Position numbers and translations under genes: made by a program | Origin: a virus | DNA length: 56,004 nucleotides | IMG/VR virus record: IMGVR_UViG_3300020178_001420 | Coordinates: 1 to 56,004 of that record | Strand: one strand, 5' to 3' | Shown: positions 1 through 10,211 of the stretch, piece by piece | Layout of the letters: each line of letters begins with the position of its first letter | Position numbering within the stretch: position 1 is the first letter of the stretch | Notes under the pieces: generated by a model | Database searches by the model: none | Told to the model about the DNA's origin: nothing | Seen by the model: only the letters and a program-made list of their open reading frames with translations

Positions 1-463
1 TAGCGCTCAAATCACCTCTTTCCCCAACTGGATATCCAGCGTTGCCGTTTAAATCATTTACGTCCATACCATTAACCGTTGATGTGCTGTATAGCCTGGC
101 GCTGTATTCTCCGTCTAATGCGCTAATATCTGGCCAGCCGAAAACATGTTCTTGCTGTTCTCCCATTTCAAAATCAAAATTCTGTTGGTTTTGGCTCCAA
201 GCTTCTGTTTGTGGATAAAATCGATTATTCGCAAATGTGCTCCATGAACCATCAGCGTATGGCCAATTCTGCAACCTTAAAGCTATAGCTTTAAATGGAG
301 CCATGCAAAATCTTCTGTAGCCTGGCCAACTAAATGTAGAATGAGAATCTTCTGATTGTGTTTGTCCAAACCTTACATCAATAGCATTTGAAGATTCTCC
401 ATCTCCTCTATCAGCATAGTCGCTCCCCAGAAATCCATGCCAAACAATATCATCAAAAGGCAT
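1..463 (-). CDS. Partial virion-associated protein of unknown function, cut by the left edge
   Basis: An open frame starts with ATG at 463 on the minus strand and runs 154 codons to the left edge without a stop, so the C-terminus is missing. The visible part is rich in Trp, Phe, Asn and Gly, has no signal peptide or membrane segment, and reads like a beta-rich structural protein. I do not recognise a family. It follows the gpJ-like gene and a small coiled-coil gene, with a 12-nt gap to the latter, so it is probably the next member of the tail-tip or fibre operon. A receptor-binding or fibre-associated role is inference from position only. No clear SD site precedes the ATG. Confidence 0.7.
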   Translation of the reverse strand, partial: MPFDDIVWHGFLGSDYADRGDGESSNAIDVRFGQTQSEDSHSTFSWPGYRRFCMAPFKAIALRLQNWPYADGSWSTFANNRFYPQTEAWSQNQQNFDFEMGEQQEHVFGWPDISALDGEYSARLYSTSTVNGMDVNDLNGNAGYPVGERGDLSA

Positions 464-475
464 TTTTAAAACTTT

Positions 476-622
476 CTATCCTGTTTTATTGTTTTCAGAC
501 TTTTCTCTATCTTTTATTTCTTGTTCGAGAACTCTTATGTTATTATCTATTTTTTCTCTCTCCAAAATTAAATCGTAAAGTAAAGCTTTTATATTAATAA
601 TGTCTAAAGTTTTAATATTCAT
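476..622 (-). CDS. Small 48-residue helical (coiled-coil) protein
   Basis: ATG at 622 on the minus strand opens a 48-codon frame ending with TAG at 476-478. The protein begins MNIKTLDIINIKALLYDLIL and continues as a charged heptad-like helix ending in KSENNKTG. It fills the space between the gpJ-like gene (stop at 643) and the partial gene starting at 463, with gaps of 20 and 12 nt, which is what a real gene in a tight operon looks like. A plus-strand frame overlaps this region but reads as a low-quality Leu/Phe/Tyr shadow. Small coiled-coil proteins near tail fibre genes can be fibre chaperones or lysis accessory proteins. Neither is shown here. Confidence 0.6.
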   Translation of the reverse strand: MNIKTLDIINIKALLYDLILEREKIDNNIRVLEQEIKDREKSENNKTG

Positions 623-642
623 ATAACATTATTATAATATAT

Positions 643-3600
643 TTATTTTGAAAAAGTTCCATCTCTTTGTAAGTTTATTCTAAATCTTATGCTTGAGTTG
701 TTTCCTATTGCAGTTGGCCTAATAACAATATATGATTGAGCTGTATTTGCTTCTATAAATCTTGTAGCGCTTGAAAATGCAGTCCATCTTCCAGCCGTAG
801 TCCCCTGATATGTAGTAGCAGCTTCCACAGTTCCATTTATTGGAGTATAAGTGCTTCCAGCCTTAGTTTTACCTAATTGTATTGTACAATCGCCCGCATC
901 AGTCTCTAAATATATACCTTTAACTTCGTACCCTAATGTACTCTTAGCTATTATTGTATAATATTCATTTTCTATAGGATCTTTAATTTCTCCACAAATT
1001 TGTGTTTCAACTTTTTTTGCTATGCCTGTGGCGCTAGCACTATCTGTAGTAAAATTAGATATATAACTTCCTGCATTTAACCCCCTAAGGTAGAAACCTT
1101 TACCTTTACCTCTTGCATTTTCTATTGTTGTAAAATCTGAGCCATTAACATTGCTCGAACTAGCAATTCCTGTAATAGCTACATAATCATGTTGACCAGG
1201 AATCCATGACAAATATGTGCCCGCAGCATTTTGAAGAGTAAATGTCCCATCTGTTCCTATAAATACACCTGCTGTCGTACTGTCTTTTGTCTCTCTACTC
1301 GTATTTGTGTCTCTGTTGAATGTGCCAACCCATTGTTCTTCAAACCTTAAAGATCCTATGACTCCATCGCTACCTGTAATACTGCCTTTTATATAAGCAT
1401 CATTTGCATGTAAAGCTCCATGTCTACTGACATAAAATGGGTCAGTGTCTTTAGGTAGAGTGAACGCTGTTTCTGTTCCATTTATGTCACCATTGCTTTT
1501 ATATCGATAACTACCCACACTAATCTCACCTTGTTCAGATACTTTAAACCAAGGATCGTCTTGAGTTCCTTTACCCATCAATAAAGAAACTCCAGAAAAA
1601 TAACCTCCAGTTACAGAAAGACTATGAAAAAATCCTTTTCCATTGTTTTGTAATTTAAAACCAGCTTGACCCCCTCGATGTAAAAAACCTCTTGATTCGA
1701 TAGCTTCTGGATATATATATATAGCACCATTTGGGCTATTAGATACTCTAATCCCTTCGCCAACATCAACCGTACCTGTTACAGCAAGATCTCCAGATAT
1801 AACAGCATTCTTGGCTCTTAAATTACCATCGCTTGAAACATAGAAGTTATTGTGTTTGGGGATTAAGCTTGTGCCAATGCTCATTTCGCCTAAACTGTTA
1901 ACCCTAAAAAAGTCCCTAGTATTACAGCCGTCTCCAATGTGGAGACCCATTCTTCCAGATATTACTCCAGATCTTATATCTATACTTTTGAATATTGCAT
2001 GACCATCCCCTCTAATTCTCCAACCACCAGCATATGCACTTGGATTACATGGATCAATATCTTCATCAAACCCTTTTGTTTCAATTATACTTTTTTCGTC
2101 TTGCGGTCCATCTCCAAGTGTTATAGTTTTTCCAACCTCTAAAGAATCAGCTTTTGCAGTACCTAATATCCTAGCATCGGCAGCGAATAAAGTACCTTCA
2201 TTTGTAACTTTAAATTTAGCTTCATGCAATCTCCACCAATCTCTATATTTTGGGTATCCTCCAAGTTGTGTGTTTTCTGGGAAAATTTCTCTTGTACCAG
2301 TGGTTACAACTCCAGAAAGCCCGTATGTATTTCCTTGAATATCATAAAAATTAAAACCTACATATGCTTGAAAAGGTATCCCCAGTTTAACAGTAGCATA
2401 TCTACCATCAGTATGATTTATTGTTTCAATATTTTCTATAGCTCTAACTTCCCAACCTCTTAGAGAGCCCCTAATCCAATTTGTTTCCAGAAAAGCACCT
2501 CCATTTTGCAAAGCATTGAATTGGATTTTCTGTACATTAGAAAGATGATCTGTCTCTAATTGTACATATATAGATTCAGCCGCTTGGTCATCACTAGTAG
2601 TAGCTCGTAAATAATTTGGCACTTGACCTAATAGTCCAGAAACCCCTTGATCTCCCTTAAAGAATCCAGATATAGATTTATTTTGATTTCCTATGGTTAA
2701 GGTTCCTTCTGAATCCACACTTAAAGATGAAGATTTATTATCTCCTATCTCAATTGTTCCAGCGGTCATGTTTCCTCTTATTTCTAAGGTATTTGGATTA
2801 ACATTATTAAAATGAAATCCGTCTGGATCTTTCGAGAACGTGGGTTGCTTAAATTTTCCATTCGCCAATTTTTCACCCGTCCAAAATAAACCGAATCCTC
2901 GATCTCCATTTTGCCCTGGATCCCCAATCCTGAACATTTTATGATCCATAAATATCCCAGAACCTACAGTATATGCATATCGATCATCGTTTGAGGATCT
3001 AGCATAAACATTATCACTTAATATCCTTCCGCTCGGGTGGCCAAGTATTAGGGCATTAGTACTTATTTTGTCTGTTATTATTCTGCTAGCATAAATGTTG
3101 GTAATGTAATCTGCACTTATAGCCCCTCCAGTTATATAGCCTTGATTGTGGGGAACAGATCCATACTGCTCATTCACAAAAGAAGATTTTTGGGTTTCAG
3201 CTTTATTTGTAAAATAGTAATGGTGCTTGTCATTAGATACTCCAGAAACAAAATGCTCTCCAGTATTATTGGATCTATCTACTGTTTTTAATAAATAGTG
3301 ATAATATATAGATTGTTTTGGATCATTCTTATTGGGGAAACCTATTCCTGTTTCAATATCTGAATCAATATAAAAAGTAGACGCTGATAATTTATTTGCA
3401 TACTCGTTCGGATTGTCTTCAAAATATCCGCTAATATCTGATATCTTCCAGCAGTTTGTGTTTTTGTTTGAAGGTGACGCAACTCTACCCGTAGGTATTC
3501 CTGTTTTATATACTAAGACACTTTCTATATCAGAAGATATACCTGCACCCCAATCCCATTCTAGTATCGCCTGTTTTGGGCCAGATGTAATCTTAAAATT

Positions 3601-6600
3601 TTCTGGATTAATCGGTGGCGTAGTGTCTTTTGGCGTTAATATTGGATTATCTATTGAGCTTGTGTATATACTGTATTTTCCATCAAATTCATGTATCCTA
3701 GCTCTTAAATAATAATTTTTATTAGCTAATAAATTTGTAAATACCCCGCTCCCTGTATTGCCTACTCCATAAGTAACATCAGAAAATTGGGATCCTACAA
3801 TTTGTCTATATTGCGGGTCTGATGCTAAATCTACTTTGTAATATGCATGCTGATAATTTAATTCATCTTCGATTTTATATGATATAAAAGCATGTATAGA
3901 TCCATCTCCTTTATCATCATCCTGTAAACCTGATAAAGCTCTTATTTCGATTGGGGCTAATGCTTCTGTTAAACCTACAGATATCCTTTGGCCAAAATCT
4001 GCTATAGGATTATTTGTGGCCACACTAAAATCCCCTGTATTATTAGAAGTATCTACAGCTCTTAGCCAAAAATAATATTCCATATTTTCGTTTCTAGCAA
4101 AATCTTTCAACGGTATAATTTCCGAAGTGGATTTTGTTTGCTGATGAATCATTGTTCCTTCGCTTCTACCAGTATTATTTGCAAAACCAGAATATAACAC
4201 TATTCGATCTAAATCGAAGTCTCTTGGATTATCCCAAGATAGAAAAATGTTGTTTCCATTTTTCACTGAACTTACCCAGGTCGGCACACCTGGCTTAGTT
4301 TTGTCAGGTGGGGCATAAATATACGGAGAATTTATAATGCCTGGATTGTCAGAAAATTTTGCATTTGAAAGTGGTATGTCTTGCCCCCAGTTAGTTTCCA
4401 AAACATCCAAAAACACTCTTGTTTCTACTTCATATAATCTGTTGCCTTTAGCTTCAAATGAAAAATGACCTGAACCCATCCCTATTCTGCTTGGATCGTA
4501 AGAAGCCTTGTTTGTATCAATAAAAGATGAAATTGTCGTATCTTGGGTTTCTTGATATTTCGTTAAATAGTATTTAAATGATTCTTCATTTTGTATACTT
4601 CCTGAATAAAAAACATGAATCAAAGATCTTCCATCTGTAGTTAACTCTCCGCTTGTATGAACATTTGGCCCTGCTAGATTTGCATATCGGTATGTGTAAC
4701 CTGTATACATTCCAGTGTTATTAGATGTATCTACAGCTAAGGCATGAAAAGGGAAGCTAGTTTTTTCCCATGATTCCTTCCCCTTGTCTCTAAATGAGTC
4801 TATAGTAAAAGAAGGGAAATCGTCAGGCAAAACAGATGCAAATGGTGCTTGTATTGGTTCGTTCACTATTCTTGCATCTGCAGCGTTTTGCTCTTCTTCA
4901 CTCATTCCGAAATTTTCTTTTCCGTCACCTGTGAATAGTAATATTTTAGCTACATCATATTCTTTTGGCATATCCCAGGAAAATCTAAAATTAGAAAACT
5001 GTTTAGAGACTCTAAAATTTTCCAAAGGTGATGGAGGTATGTTATCTTGACCTAAAGTGGTTCTACTTTCTCCGTCTGGAGTGCTTCTTCCATCTACAGT
5101 AAAAGCTGATAATTTTCCTAAATAAGTGCTATTTGGCAAGACTTCTAAAATTTCTAAATGTCCCGATGTCCCAGCATTATATTTTGGATCAGCTACTGAT
5201 ATATCGGATTTTCTTATATTTATACTTTTCGAAGGGGTGCCATTTGTCTCATCATATATTTTTAATATATATCTGTCAAATGCTTTTGCCTCATGATAGC
5301 TTCCAGAATAAAATGCATGAAGTACTGGTCCAATATGGTATGAGTCTGTACCTCCTGCCACTTCTCTAATTTCTCCAGATAAATATAAAGAAGGTGGCAC
5401 TTTTAAATCAAATAAACTTAGCAAGTTACTATTCAACGGGTCACTTAAATTACTTGCATAATCAAAGGCTCTTAAATGAAAAGCTCCTGTTTCATTAAAG
5501 CTAATTCTGTTTCCATCATTATCCCTTATGGTTCCGTCTGAAGTGTCAGCTTCATATGTAAAATAAGTCGTATTAGGACCGTAAACCTCTGCAAATTCTG
5601 AACCCGCTTTTGGTTCAAAAAATTCATTCCCTTCTAGTTTCGTATCTTTTAGGTCTGTAAATTCAATATCTGGATTATTGCCTCCTAAATGTCCAGTATA
5701 TATTCTATATCCTGCCAAGTCTCTTGGTTTGTCTTCTTGACTCCATGCAAAGTTTAAAGAATTTGGGAATAGTGAGCTTATTTTAACCTTAAAGGTTTTT
5801 GGTTTTCCAGGTGGGACATTATCTACATTAGCTCTAAAAAACCCAATTTTATTTGCTGACCTTCCATATTTATTAGCCTCACACCATCTAAATTCATAAT
5901 AAGCATCTGGATTCGGAACTTCAAACTCTCCAGATAAAACATTGCCAGTTGTTAAACTTGAATAAGTTTCTCCAAAAACATCACAACCTTCTATTTTCAA
6001 TTCTCCCATTTCTTGGGGTTCTCTCGCTCGTCGAACTTCTATAGATTGATTAAAATTATCTTCTTCGAATCCTGGTATAGACACTTCTTTTCTAGTCTGT
6101 CCTCCAAATACCGCTTTCTTATTATCGGGCCCAAATTGCCCTCCGTCGCTTAAGTCTGCAGCCGAAGGATCATAAAGTATTTTGTATTGAGCACATCTTT
6201 CTCCACTCAATACATATTGTCCATTTTGCAATACATTTACTCCTCTATTTTTAGAAGATGATAGTCTTGAGAAATAGTCTTCTTTTATTTCTTGAACTCT
6301 AATCTCATACCTTCCATCCGCACTTCCTTGGTAATATGAAGCGTTTTGCATGGTATTATGAAAGTAATATCTAACTTTCGCTTTTGGCTCTCCTAAACTA
6401 TTTACATACCCAGAGGAAGTGAGTATTAAATCTACTGTATTTTCTCTAGGAAAACCAAAATGTATTATCTGTTCTTCTGTTTCTCCTTCATCTACTAATC
6501 CAGGGCCTCCTCCTCCTGCTCCTGGATTAGCATCTTCCGTATCAAAACTATCTCTAAACCCAGGTGATGTGAAAATTGGAGAATCATCATCTGCTATGTT

Positions 6601-9051
6601 AAATTTTCCAGAGTCATATTCCACCGCTGTTATGGAGTAAGTTCCATTATCGTTTTCTTGTTTAGCTACCAATTCATAGTTCTTACTATAGTTAAAAACT
6701 TCCCCAGCTTTGCTTTCTATATGTATTACATAAATGGTTCCAGGGATTATTTTATAAGGCCAATTTGATCGATCATCACCCTCAATCATGGTTCTTAAAA
6801 CACCAGTTGACAAAAAGTAATCATTTAATGTAGCAAACCCTGCGCCGCCTGCCATTAAATCCCTATTCTCTTTTGGTTGAGCTACAACCAAAGGCTCATC
6901 CGCATTTGTTTTAATAATTGTTCCAGATGTTGAGTGTCCAAAATAATTATTAATTGAATTGTTATCCGATGTATCTGAATTAATTGGTATTTTCGCAAAG
7001 CTCCTGCTTCCTGCATCTAAACCAGCTGTTATATTATAACCATTTCTGTGTATAAAATCTGAATATGAATTTTCTTTAAAATCTTCCTCATCTTCCCTTG
7101 GGATTAAAAAACTTATTTTGTTTATATTGTAATCTCCAGTTGGAATTTGCCTATCCAGTACAATAAAATTGTCTTCTATATTGGGTTTATTATCTTCTAT
7201 ATGTCTAACTCTTCCCCCAATTATAAATCCATTTTTTAGTTCATCTTTTACTGAGAAAATATCTCCAGGCATTAGTCTTTCCGCATCTCGAAAGGCAGCA
7301 AAAGAAATTTGCTCCTCCTCTCTATTTGAGCTTAATAATATCCATCTTGCTACTCTTTTAGCTTGATCTCTAGATGTACAACCGACAGCAGTAATTTCTT
7401 TTTCAAGCAAGCCGTATCGAATTATCCCTTCAGGGTCCTCCAAATATTCATATCTGGGTAGAAAAGAGTTCTCTTTATCCTTATATGCTACTTTTACTGC
7501 TGTAAATTTAGTATGTTTAGGGGTTCCCCCGTAACTAAACATACCTTCAGCCACACTATCATTCGTGAATGTTGCTATGCTTTCCTTGGGAGCGTTTAAA
7601 GCTACGAAAACAGCCAAATTATTAAAATAGACCATTCCTCTGAAAATGCTAGCAATTTCTTTTACCGCTTGATAAGCTTCCATAGAATTTGATAACATTA
7701 TATTGCAAGTATACCTTCTTTCTGTAACAAATGATGTTGATGATTTCTCTAAAGGTTTTGATGTGGTTACTATTTCATCGCAATATTTTGCTATTTTATA
7801 TAACTCCCATTTGTCAATATATATATCTTTTGTATATTCGCCAAGTCCATACCTATCATTTGTTATGATATCATAAAGAATCCATGCTGGGTTATCTGTC
7901 CACTCTAATTCGTCTTTAAATGTACCGTCCCAAATTCCTTCATGTCTTTCTTCGCTTGTATGTAAAGATCCTTTAGCATGCCCTTTATAAGCGTATGCTC
8001 TTTTTTTTGTAGGCCCTTCTGGGCCTTCAAGTTTTTCTACATAATTAGAAGGTACTTTTACTTTTTTTAGCTTTATATCGTATGACCTAGAAGGTATACC
8101 AGCAAAAGCTTCTGCAGACAAAACTGTTCCAACATAAGCAGAAGAAGGGTAAGATAAATTTACTTTTACAATTTCCGTAACACTATCTAATGCGACAGCA
8201 AACTTAGATTTAAAATTAAAAGACTCTTCTGTTGTATTTTGTATGTATACTTTTCTTGGCCTTGGCTTTCCTCCAGGCAGATCTTTTACATCTATTAGTT
8301 TTAAAAAAACATCTTCCTTGTATTCGCTTAGAGCTATACCTTTAATCTTTAAAAACACATTTCTTTCATTAAATCCATCGTCGCTAATTGGTAGAACTTC
8401 GTTTTCCGCCAAAGATCTATGAGCAACCCCAGAAATATCTCCCCATATATGAACTCCTCCATTATTGATAATATGTGACCCATCATCGTCTATTGCATAA
8501 CACATTGGTACTGAAATCGTCAACCCTAACCAATCTACATCGTTATCTATTACTGAGTGATTGGCTTGTGATTGTAGGGTGCTAGGTTGAACTGTTTGAT
8601 CTTCAAGTTTTATGCTATTGTTTAAAGGTATCCTTAAAGGTATCGTCTGTGAAGTGTAGGAAAAATCTTCCAGCCAATAGAAATTATCGTCTTGCTCTTG
8701 GTATAAAGGGGTTTGATTTTCTGTTCCTATTTTAAATCCTATATTTATATTTCTAAAATTATATTGCCCCCCTCCTGCGGTTCTTACATATTCTGTATTC
8801 TGTACGGGAACTTCATTTAGATATATAGCTTTTAATATATCTGTGCCTTCTACTTTTCCTCCAGTTGCATCACAAAAACCTTCTATCGGCCCTTCACATA
8901 TTAAATCTACAGTTTTAATAAATGACAAAGATTGTAGTTTTTCTTTATCTTCGTCCGAAGGAGTGTATACTTTTTCATTTCCGCGTCTTATTCTCCTAAA
9001 AAATATCCTAGGATCTGTGTCCGATGCATTCGCATGTATAGTGACAGCCAT
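643..9051 (-). CDS. Lambda gpJ-like tail tip / central fibre protein, 2802 aa
   Basis: This is a host-specificity protein of the lambda gpJ kind that would form the tail tip hub and central fibre and contact the receptor. The N-terminus (residues about 35-110) has the typical gpJ stretch with LICEGPIEGF followed by a KAIYLNEVPVQN-like segment. Residues to about 870 form the hub region. A central stretch has at least four fibronectin type III-like repeats, each starting near a PP- or KPG-type linker and ending in a motif such as AVDTSNNTG. After a segment with GYITGGAISADYITNIYAS, typical of the gpJ C-terminal half, the protein continues as repeated fibre-shaft beta segments of the VISGDLAVTGTVDVG kind. 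The start is supported by a good SD (TAGGAG) and by a 1-nt gap to gpI. It is more than twice the length of lambda gpJ (1132 aa), through extra FnIII and shaft repeats. Confidence 0.93.
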   Translation of the reverse strand: MAVTIHANASDTDPRIFFRRIRRGNEKVYTPSDEDKEKLQSLSFIKTVDLICEGPIEGFCDATGGKVEGTDILKAIYLNEVPVQNTEYVRTAGGGQYNFRNINIGFKIGTENQTPLYQEQDDNFYWLEDFSYTSQTIPLRIPLNNSIKLEDQTVQPSTLQSQANHSVIDNDVDWLGLTISVPMCYAIDDDGSHIINNGGVHIWGDISGVAHRSLAENEVLPISDDGFNERNVFLKIKGIALSEYKEDVFLKLIDVKDLPGGKPRPRKVYIQNTTEESFNFKSKFAVALDSVTEIVKVNLSYPSSAYVGTVLSAEAFAGIPSRSYDIKLKKVKVPSNYVEKLEGPEGPTKKRAYAYKGHAKGSLHTSEERHEGIWDGTFKDELEWTDNPAWILYDIITNDRYGLGEYTKDIYIDKWELYKIAKYCDEIVTTSKPLEKSSTSFVTERRYTCNIMLSNSMEAYQAVKEIASIFRGMVYFNNLAVFVALNAPKESIATFTNDSVAEGMFSYGGTPKHTKFTAVKVAYKDKENSFLPRYEYLEDPEGIIRYGLLEKEITAVGCTSRDQAKRVARWILLSSNREEEQISFAAFRDAERLMPGDIFSVKDELKNGFIIGGRVRHIEDNKPNIEDNFIVLDRQIPTGDYNINKISFLIPREDEEDFKENSYSDFIHRNGYNITAGLDAGSRSFAKIPINSDTSDNNSINNYFGHSTSGTIIKTNADEPLVVAQPKENRDLMAGGAGFATLNDYFLSTGVLRTMIEGDDRSNWPYKIIPGTIYVIHIESKAGEVFNYSKNYELVAKQENDNGTYSITAVEYDSGKFNIADDDSPIFTSPGFRDSFDTEDANPGAGGGGPGLVDEGETEEQIIHFGFPRENTVDLILTSSGYVNSLGEPKAKVRYYFHNTMQNASYYQGSADGRYEIRVQEIKEDYFSRLSSSKNRGVNVLQNGQYVLSGERCAQYKILYDPSAADLSDGGQFGPDNKKAVFGGQTRKEVSIPGFEEDNFNQSIEVRRAREPQEMGELKIEGCDVFGETYSSLTTGNVLSGEFEVPNPDAYYEFRWCEANKYGRSANKIGFFRANVDNVPPGKPKTFKVKISSLFPNSLNFAWSQEDKPRDLAGYRIYTGHLGGNNPDIEFTDLKDTKLEGNEFFEPKAGSEFAEVYGPNTTYFTYEADTSDGTIRDNDGNRISFNETGAFHLRAFDYASNLSDPLNSNLLSLFDLKVPPSLYLSGEIREVAGGTDSYHIGPVLHAFYSGSYHEAKAFDRYILKIYDETNGTPSKSINIRKSDISVADPKYNAGTSGHLEILEVLPNSTYLGKLSAFTVDGRSTPDGESRTTLGQDNIPPSPLENFRVSKQFSNFRFSWDMPKEYDVAKILLFTGDGKENFGMSEEEQNAADARIVNEPIQAPFASVLPDDFPSFTIDSFRDKGKESWEKTSFPFHALAVDTSNNTGMYTGYTYRYANLAGPNVHTSGELTTDGRSLIHVFYSGSIQNEESFKYYLTKYQETQDTTISSFIDTNKASYDPSRIGMGSGHFSFEAKGNRLYEVETRVFLDVLETNWGQDIPLSNAKFSDNPGIINSPYIYAPPDKTKPGVPTWVSSVKNGNNIFLSWDNPRDFDLDRIVLYSGFANNTGRSEGTMIHQQTKSTSEIIPLKDFARNENMEYYFWLRAVDTSNNTGDFSVATNNPIADFGQRISVGLTEALAPIEIRALSGLQDDDKGDGSIHAFISYKIEDELNYQHAYYKVDLASDPQYRQIVGSQFSDVTYGVGNTGSGVFTNLLANKNYYLRARIHEFDGKYSIYTSSIDNPILTPKDTTPPINPENFKITSGPKQAILEWDWGAGISSDIESVLVYKTGIPTGRVASPSNKNTNCWKISDISGYFEDNPNEYANKLSASTFYIDSDIETGIGFPNKNDPKQSIYYHYLLKTVDRSNNTGEHFVSGVSNDKHHYYFTNKAETQKSSFVNEQYGSVPHNQGYITGGAISADYITNIYASRIITDKISTNALILGHPSGRILSDNVYARSSNDDRYAYTVGSGIFMDHKMFRIGDPGQNGDRGFGLFWTGEKLANGKFKQPTFSKDPDGFHFNNVNPNTLEIRGNMTAGTIEIGDNKSSSLSVDSEGTLTIGNQNKSISGFFKGDQGVSGLLGQVPNYLRATTSDDQAAESIYVQLETDHLSNVQKIQFNALQNGGAFLETNWIRGSLRGWEVRAIENIETINHTDGRYATVKLGIPFQAYVGFNFYDIQGNTYGLSGVVTTGTREIFPENTQLGGYPKYRDWWRLHEAKFKVTNEGTLFAADARILGTAKADSLEVGKTITLGDGPQDEKSIIETKGFDEDIDPCNPSAYAGGWRIRGDGHAIFKSIDIRSGVISGRMGLHIGDGCNTRDFFRVNSLGEMSIGTSLIPKHNNFYVSSDGNLRAKNAVISGDLAVTGTVDVGEGIRVSNSPNGAIYIYPEAIESRGFLHRGGQAGFKLQNNGKGFFHSLSVTGGYFSGVSLLMGKGTQDDPWFKVSEQGEISVGSYRYKSNGDINGTETAFTLPKDTDPFYVSRHGALHANDAYIKGSITGSDGVIGSLRFEEQWVGTFNRDTNTSRETKDSTTAGVFIGTDGTFTLQNAAGTYLSWIPGQHDYVAITGIASSSNVNGSDFTTIENARGKGKGFYLRGLNAGSYISNFTTDSASATGIAKKVETQICGEIKDPIENEYYTIIAKSTLGYEVKGIYLETDAGDCTIQLGKTKAGSTYTPINGTVEAATTYQGTTAGRWTAFSSATRFIEANTAQSYIVIRPTAIGNNSSIRFRINLQRDGTFSK

Positions 9052-9052
9052 G

Positions 9053-9817
9053 TTAACTCCTAAATAAATCTACATGCATTGCCCCAACCGTGTTTCCTTC
9101 ACTATCTATTTCAGTGTCAGAAACTTTATCAAAAGCAGCTGTTCTAGCATTTAATAAAGAAGAAGATACTACATGACTACCCACTCTCAATCGACCATAA
9201 CCAAGTGGCACTGGGACACCTTGTTGTACATTATTCATGGGTCGCTGGAAAGTATAAGATGTAGTTGACTTTAATGTCGGGGCAGCATCTTCTCCCAAAG
9301 TTGGAGGCTCTGGATCGTCTATTAATTCTTGTTTGAACCCTTCCAATAATGCCCAATTTCCATATTCATATGATAGATCTGATGCAAGATGAGATAGATT
9401 ACCAAAAAACCCACCAAAACTATCAAACCAACCATCTCCACCAGGATTAGCCCAATCTCCTAATTTATCAAATCCCCAACCTAAAGTTGATCCCGCAGCC
9501 CAGTCTCCTACACCGCCTCCCCCTGTTAAGCCGCCTTCAAACAGGCCTAAAATCATTTCAAATTTACCTCTTACTCGCGGGAAAATGTGTAAGCTTTTTT
9601 TCCCTTTTAATGATACTTTTATTTCTTCTTTTGCGCTTAAAGGCTTTCTATCTGCATATATTTTATATGTAATTTGCTCGTTTTCATATAAAAACCTTCT
9701 GAAATCTGGAAAGTTAGCATCTAATGCTCTTACTACTTCTTGAGTATTTTCAACACTTAAATTATGTTTTTTTCCAAATTTTTTACCTAAAATTCCATGT
9801 AAATTTACCTCAACCAT
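9053..9817 (-). CDS. Lambda gpI-like tail assembly protein
   Basis: The N-terminal 85 residues (from MVEVNLHGILGKKFG) resemble the ubiquitin/beta-grasp-like domain of lambda tail assembly protein gpI. The C-terminal 55 residues contain the gpI signature in which a PMNN-QQGVPVPLGYGRLRVGS stretch precedes SSSLLNAR. The middle (about 90-165) is Gly/Trp-rich and probably flexible. It lies directly before the gpJ gene and after gpK, as in lambda. An AGGAAAAAGGT leader gives a plausible SD for the ATG at 9817. gpI is needed for tail tip assembly, and its presence or absence in the finished virion differs between phages. Confidence 0.88.
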   Translation of the reverse strand: MVEVNLHGILGKKFGKKHNLSVENTQEVVRALDANFPDFRRFLYENEQITYKIYADRKPLSAKEEIKVSLKGKKSLHIFPRVRGKFEMILGLFEGGLTGGGGVGDWAAGSTLGWGFDKLGDWANPGGDGWFDSFGGFFGNLSHLASDLSYEYGNWALLEGFKQELIDDPEPPTLGEDAAPTLKSTTSYTFQRPMNNVQQGVPVPLGYGRLRVGSHVVSSSLLNARTAAFDKVSDTEIDSEGNTVGAMHVDLFRS

Positions 9818-9832
9818 ACCTTTTTCCTATAC

Positions 9833-10210
9833 TCAAGTTACACATGATAAAGTTTTTTTCAGAGATTTTAAATGCTTGCAATCTTCAATTTCATTAATGT
9901 ATGTTTTTTTTGTTTCTTTTTCATACATCAAAAAAGGTATTTGCAGGTATTCTGAATTTAATAAATCATATTTTGATAATCCATTAGTTCCATATGGGTG
10001 CGAATGAAATATGCATACTATTTCTCCATTGTTGTGAATATCAATATAGTCTTTATCACATATAATAAATTCATGTTTTTTGTTATTTGCCATATTGATA
10101 CATTCTTTAAATAAAAATCTATTTTTTGATTTGTAAATAATTCCACACACTTCTTCGTCGCTATTCTCTGAAATTTTTATTATATATTTTATTATTTTTT
10201 CTAAAGACAT
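9833..10210 (-). CDS. Lambda gpK-like JAMM/MPN-domain tail protein, protease domain only
   Basis: This 125-residue protein carries a complete JAMM (Mov34/MPN/PAD-1) metalloprotease signature: E20 in an EEVCG context, H69-S-H71, seven residues, then S79 and D82. Lambda gpK pairs such a domain with an NlpC/P60 peptidoglycan hydrolase domain, which is absent here. The order L, K, I, J is conserved. I chose the ATG at 10210 (MSLEKIIKY) rather than an in-frame upstream ATG at 10243, because the shorter form leaves a 1-nt gap to the gpL stop, matches the family start and removes a 32-nt overlap. The likely role is tail tip maturation. Confidence 0.88.
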   Translation of the reverse strand: MSLEKIIKYIIKISENSDEEVCGIIYKSKNRFLFKECINMANNKKHEFIICDKDYIDIHNNGEIVCIFHSHPYGTNGLSKYDLLNSEYLQIPFLMYEKETKKTYINEIEDCKHLKSLKKTLSCVT

Positions 10211-10211
10211 C

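Noticed and set aside
388-597. A plus-strand 69-residue frame at the left end
   Set aside because: It is rich in Leu, Phe and Tyr with no domain features, and lies opposite the partial minus-strand gene and the 48-residue minus-strand gene, whose starts and spacing fit the operon better.
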